Part shown: positions 3,932-6,675 of the stretch, piece after piece
Layout: every line of letters begins with the position of its first letter
Numbering within the stretch: the first letter of the stretch is position 1
Assembly: GCA_003453835.1 (NCBI GenBank)
Contig: DMMN01000383.1
Location: forward strand, 4,251-10,925
Reading direction: 5' to 3'
From: Bacteroidota bacterium
GTDB taxonomy: Bacteria; Bacteroidota; Ignavibacteria; UBA10030
DNA: 6,675 nt
Notes under the pieces: model-generated
The model's database searches: none
Told to the model about the DNA's origin: nothing
The model's input: the letters and a program-made list of their open reading frames with translations, nothing else
Program-made: the position numbers and the translations under genes

Positions 3932-6675
3932 GCAACCACTACCCTGCCGAGCACGATCGCCACCACGACGAGCCGCGTGACGTCCCAATATACGAAGTTG
4001 ATCGGCGCTCATTCCTCAAACTGGCGGGCTTCACGTTCGCCGGGTCGGTCCTGGCAGGTTGTCAACCGGCGAAGGTCGAAAAGGTAATTCCGTTCCTGAT
4101 TCAGCCGGAGGAGGTTACGCCCGGCCTTGCCTACTGGTATTCGACCACGTGCGACGGCTGCAACGCGGGATGTGGCGTGCTTGCCAAGAACCGCGACGGC
4201 AGACCGATCAAGCTTGAAGGGAATCCGGATCACCCGATCTCAAAGGGCGGACTCTGCGCAATCGGTCAGGCATCATTGCTTTCGCTGTATGATTCACACC
4301 GCCTGAAGAACCCGATAACAGAAGGGAAGGAGGCGACGTGGGACATCGTGGATGGCGGCGTTATCGCCCAGCTCGCCTCTATCCGAAAGATGGGTGGAGC
4401 GGTTCGCTTTCTGAGCGGAACGATCACAAGTCCCACGATGCGCGCCATGATTCGTCGCTTCCTGGAGGGATTCAAAGATGGAAGGCATGTCGAGTACGAT
4501 CCCCTTTCTTGTTCGGCCATCCTCGATGCGCATCGCATCAGTCACGGCGCCAGAATTCTTCCCCGCTATCGGTTCGAGCGGGCGACCACCATCGTCAGCT
4601 TCGACGCGGATTTCCTCGGAACGTGGATCTCACCCGTCGAGTTCACCGCAGGATACCGGGCTGGGCGCAAGCTCGACGCGCAGCAGTCGCAGTTCTCATA
4701 CCATGCTCAGATCGAGTCGCGGCTTTCGCTCACTGGAAGCAATGCCGACACGCGCATCTGCCTTTCCCCCGAGGAGTCGACGAAGTTTCTCGGCAGACTT
4801 GCAGCAATCGTAACGGAAAGAAGCGGTCGTCCTCTCGAGGGCCCCTCTGCCGGTGACGCGACATTTGAGAACAAGGTTCGTGATCTTGCCGACCGCCTCT
4901 GGGAATCCCGCGGGAAGAGCCTTGTGGTCCACGGCACGAACGATATCCGTCAACAGCTTCTGACGAACGCGATCAACCAGGCGCTTGGCAACTACGGCGC
5001 CACCTTAGACATCGAGCAGCCGTCGCATCAATTCCGTGGCGATGATGGTCGGCTTCAAGACCTTCTTGCCGAAGTAGAATCCGGCAAAGTGTCCGCGCTG
5101 TTCGTCGCCGGCGTCAATCCGATTTACGATCTTCCCGATGGCTCAACGTTGGCGGAACAACTCAAGAAGATACCGCTCGTCGTGAGTTTTGCCGTCACTG
5201 CCGATGAGACCGCATCCGCGGCCACCTCTGTGTGTCCCGTCCCTCACGCTCTCGAGTCCTGGAGCGACGGCGAAGCTGTTGCCGGTGTCGTCTCAATCAC
5301 CCAGCCGACGATTCAACCCCTGATGAAGAGCCGACCGCTCATCGAGAGCCTGAGCGTTTGGATGGGAAAGCCGGCCTCGGCTTATGAATTGATTCAGTCG
5401 GAATGGGAACGGACGATCTTCAAGCGTCAAAGTGAACAGAAATCATTCGCGAGCTTCTGGGACAAGTCCGTTGAGAATGGATGTGCAGAAGTAAAGCCAT
5501 CGGGTGGCTCGATGCGTTCATTCGATAGTGCTGCAGTTATGAGATCGTTGAAGTCGCTCGAAAAAGGCGACGCGCCTTCGAAAGAAGGCCTGACCCTTCT
5601 CCTTCATCCAAGCATGACGATGCTCGATGGGCGCCACGCCCACAATCCCTGGCTGCAGGAGCTGCCGGATCCCGTGACCAAGATTGTTTGGGACAACTAC
5701 GCCTCACTCTCTTCTGCAACTGCCGGAAAGATCGGAGTTGAAGAGGGGGATGTGGTGAAAGTTCTCGTGGAAGACTCCGATCGACAACATCGGACGATCG
5801 AGTTGCCCGTTCACATTCAGCCCGGGCAGCACGACTCCGTAGTCGCGATCGCTCTCGGTTATGGTCGGAGAGGGACCGACCGTTTCACAAACATTGGTCC
5901 GCAATGGCTCCAATCGAAGCCGACGGTTCCGGCAGGGGAGCTCGTTGGGAGAAATGCGGCCCCGCTGTTGGAGTTCCGCCACGGTCATCTTTCGTATGGG
6001 GGATTTTCGGCTGCCGTGGAACGCCTCGGCAGAGAACACACGCTCGCCGCGGCTCAGGAGTACGATTCGCTGAGGGAGCCAAACCTTCTTGGAGAAGTAT
6101 CGGGAAAACGTCGGCGCATTGTTCAAGAGACGACTCTCGCCGCGTACAAGGCGAATCCTGCGGCCGGAAGTTTTCCGAAGCATGCAGTTGATTCGATGTG
6201 GGCCGATGATCATCAGTACTCCGGACACCGATGGGGCATGGCGATCGATCTCAGCGCGTGCACGGGATGTTCGGCTTGCGTTGTCGGCTGCCAGGCCGAG
6301 AACAACATTCCCGTCGTCGGAAAGGACGAGGTGCGACGAAACCGGGAACTGACATGGTTGCGCATCGACCGGTACTACGAAGAGGAGAACGGCGAGTTCT
6401 CCGTTTCGCATCAACCGATGATGTGCCAGCACTGTGCGAACGCTCCGTGCGAAACTGTCTGCCCCGTGCTTGCGACCGTCCACAACAACGAAGGGCTTAA
6501 CCAGCAGGTCTACAACCGCTGCGTCGGCACCAGATATTGCGCGAACAATTGTCCCTATAAGGTGCGCCGGTTCAACTGGTTTCAGTATCCGCGAGGTGAC
6601 GACCTGCAAAAGATGGTGTTGAATCCTGATGTCACCGTCCGGGATCGTGGAGTGATGGAGAAGTGCTCCTTCTGC
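3928..6675 (+). CDS. actB: ActB-like fusion: Tat-exported molybdopterin-oxidoreductase-like domain plus multi-cluster Fe-S domain, 3'-truncated
   Basis: The frame is open for 916 codons to the right edge. RRSFLK (26-31), a hydrophobic stretch and LAGC (42-45) form a Tat signal with a possible lipobox at C45, so the protein should face the periplasm. Residues about 70-680 resemble the DMSO-reductase-family fold: C75, C78, C82 and C110 (C-x2-C-x3-C-x27-C) would bind a [4Fe-4S] cluster. VSFDADFLG (223-231), FVAGVNPIYDLP (392-403), PHALESWSD (439-447) and a C-terminal pterin-type barrel (about 603-660) match ActB relatives. Residues about 768-916 are ferredoxin-like: C778/C781/C784/C788, C833/C836/C841/C845, then C865/T868/C871/C875, where Thr replaces a cysteine, as expected for a [3Fe-4S] site. 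C913 and C916 begin the last motif. In ACIII this subunit links quinol oxidation in ActC to ActA. QrcB/QrcC are relatives but are separate proteins. Classical ActB lacks the first cysteine set and has a longer N-terminus, so a bound Mo cofactor or own catalysis is possible here. Perhaps 80-100 residues are missing at the end. Confidence 0.9.
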   Translation, partial: MSNHYPAEHDRHHDEPRDVPIYEVDRRSFLKLAGFTFAGSVLAGCQPAKVEKVIPFLIQPEEVTPGLAYWYSTTCDGCNAGCGVLAKNRDGRPIKLEGNPDHPISKGGLCAIGQASLLSLYDSHRLKNPITEGKEATWDIVDGGVIAQLASIRKMGGAVRFLSGTITSPTMRAMIRRFLEGFKDGRHVEYDPLSCSAILDAHRISHGARILPRYRFERATTIVSFDADFLGTWISPVEFTAGYRAGRKLDAQQSQFSYHAQIESRLSLTGSNADTRICLSPEESTKFLGRLAAIVTERSGRPLEGPSAGDATFENKVRDLADRLWESRGKSLVVHGTNDIRQQLLTNAINQALGNYGATLDIEQPSHQFRGDDGRLQDLLAEVESGKVSALFVAGVNPIYDLPDGSTLAEQLKKIPLVVSFAVTADETASAATSVCPVPHALESWSDGEAVAGVVSITQPTIQPLMKSRPLIESLSVWMGKPASAYELIQSEWERTIFKRQSEQKSFASFWDKSVENGCAEVKPSGGSMRSFDSAAVMRSLKSLEKGDAPSKEGLTLLLHPSMTMLDGRHAHNPWLQELPDPVTKIVWDNYASLSSATAGKIGVEEGDVVKVLVEDSDRQHRTIELPVHIQPGQHDSVVAIALGYGRRGTDRFTNIGPQWLQSKPTVPAGELVGRNAAPLLEFRHGHLSYGGFSAAVERLGREHTLAAAQEYDSLREPNLLGEVSGKRRRIVQETTLAAYKANPAAGSFPKHAVDSMWADDHQYSGHRWGMAIDLSACTGCSACVVGCQAENNIPVVGKDEVRRNRELTWLRIDRYYEEENGEFSVSHQPMMCQHCANAPCETVCPVLATVHNNEGLNQQVYNRCVGTRYCANNCPYKVRRFNWFQYPRGDDLQKMVLNPDVTVRDRGVMEKCSFC

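Noticed and set aside
5704..6609. 301-codon minus-strand open frame opposite the actB-like gene
   Set aside because: No domain seen, and the opposite strand has continuous ActB-type motifs including the cysteine clusters.
3928..6675. Annotation of the Mo-like protein as NarG, NapA or formate dehydrogenase
   Set aside because: Those catalytic subunits are not fused to a four-cluster ferredoxin-like domain, and the DADFL, GVNPIYDLP and CVGTRYC-type motifs plus the adjacent pentaheme ActA-like gene point to the ACIII/Qrc family.

Overview
The window holds five co-directional genes on the + strand, packed tightly enough to be one operon or part of one. The organism is a bacterium with moderately high GC (judged by eye, not counted). 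It carries nitrate/nitrite porters and an alternative complex III (ACIII)-type membrane redox module. That combination would fit a respiring member of the Bacteroidota/Ignavibacteriota group or another ACIII-bearing phylum, but the sequence alone does not fix the taxon. There is no sign of mobile DNA, CRISPR or RNA genes, and no gene-free stretch is longer than about 50 bases.

Layout. (1) 1-1267: 3' part of a NarK1-type nitrate/nitrite porter, cut by the left edge, with a hydrophilic periplasmic insertion of about 84 residues. (2) 1319-2662: a complete NarK2-type porter. (3) 2701-3378: a membrane-anchored pentaheme cytochrome c of the ActA type. (4) 3386-3931: a hemerythrin-domain protein with a complete diiron ligand set. 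(5) 3928-6675 and beyond the right edge: a Tat-exported fusion of a molybdopterin-oxidoreductase-like domain with a four-cluster ferredoxin-like domain (ActB type). It overlaps the hemerythrin stop codon by four bases.

How they may work together. ActA and ActB are the peripheral electron-transfer subunits of ACIII-like complexes. They take electrons from a NrfD-type quinol-oxidising membrane subunit (ActC), which would be expected just past the right edge. The two NarK proteins would move nitrate in and nitrite out for a cytoplasmic nitrate reductase, whose genes might lie to the left. The arrangement suggests an ACIII variant expressed with nitrate respiration.

Two points set it apart from a textbook ACIII: the hemerythrin gene inserted between actA and actB, and an ActB that keeps the four-cysteine [4Fe-4S] motif at the start of its molybdopterin-like domain, which ActB of classical ACIII is known to have lost. 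This is the best candidate here for an undescribed system: a nitrate-linked, possibly catalytic Mo/Fe-S relative of ACIII with its own diiron protein.
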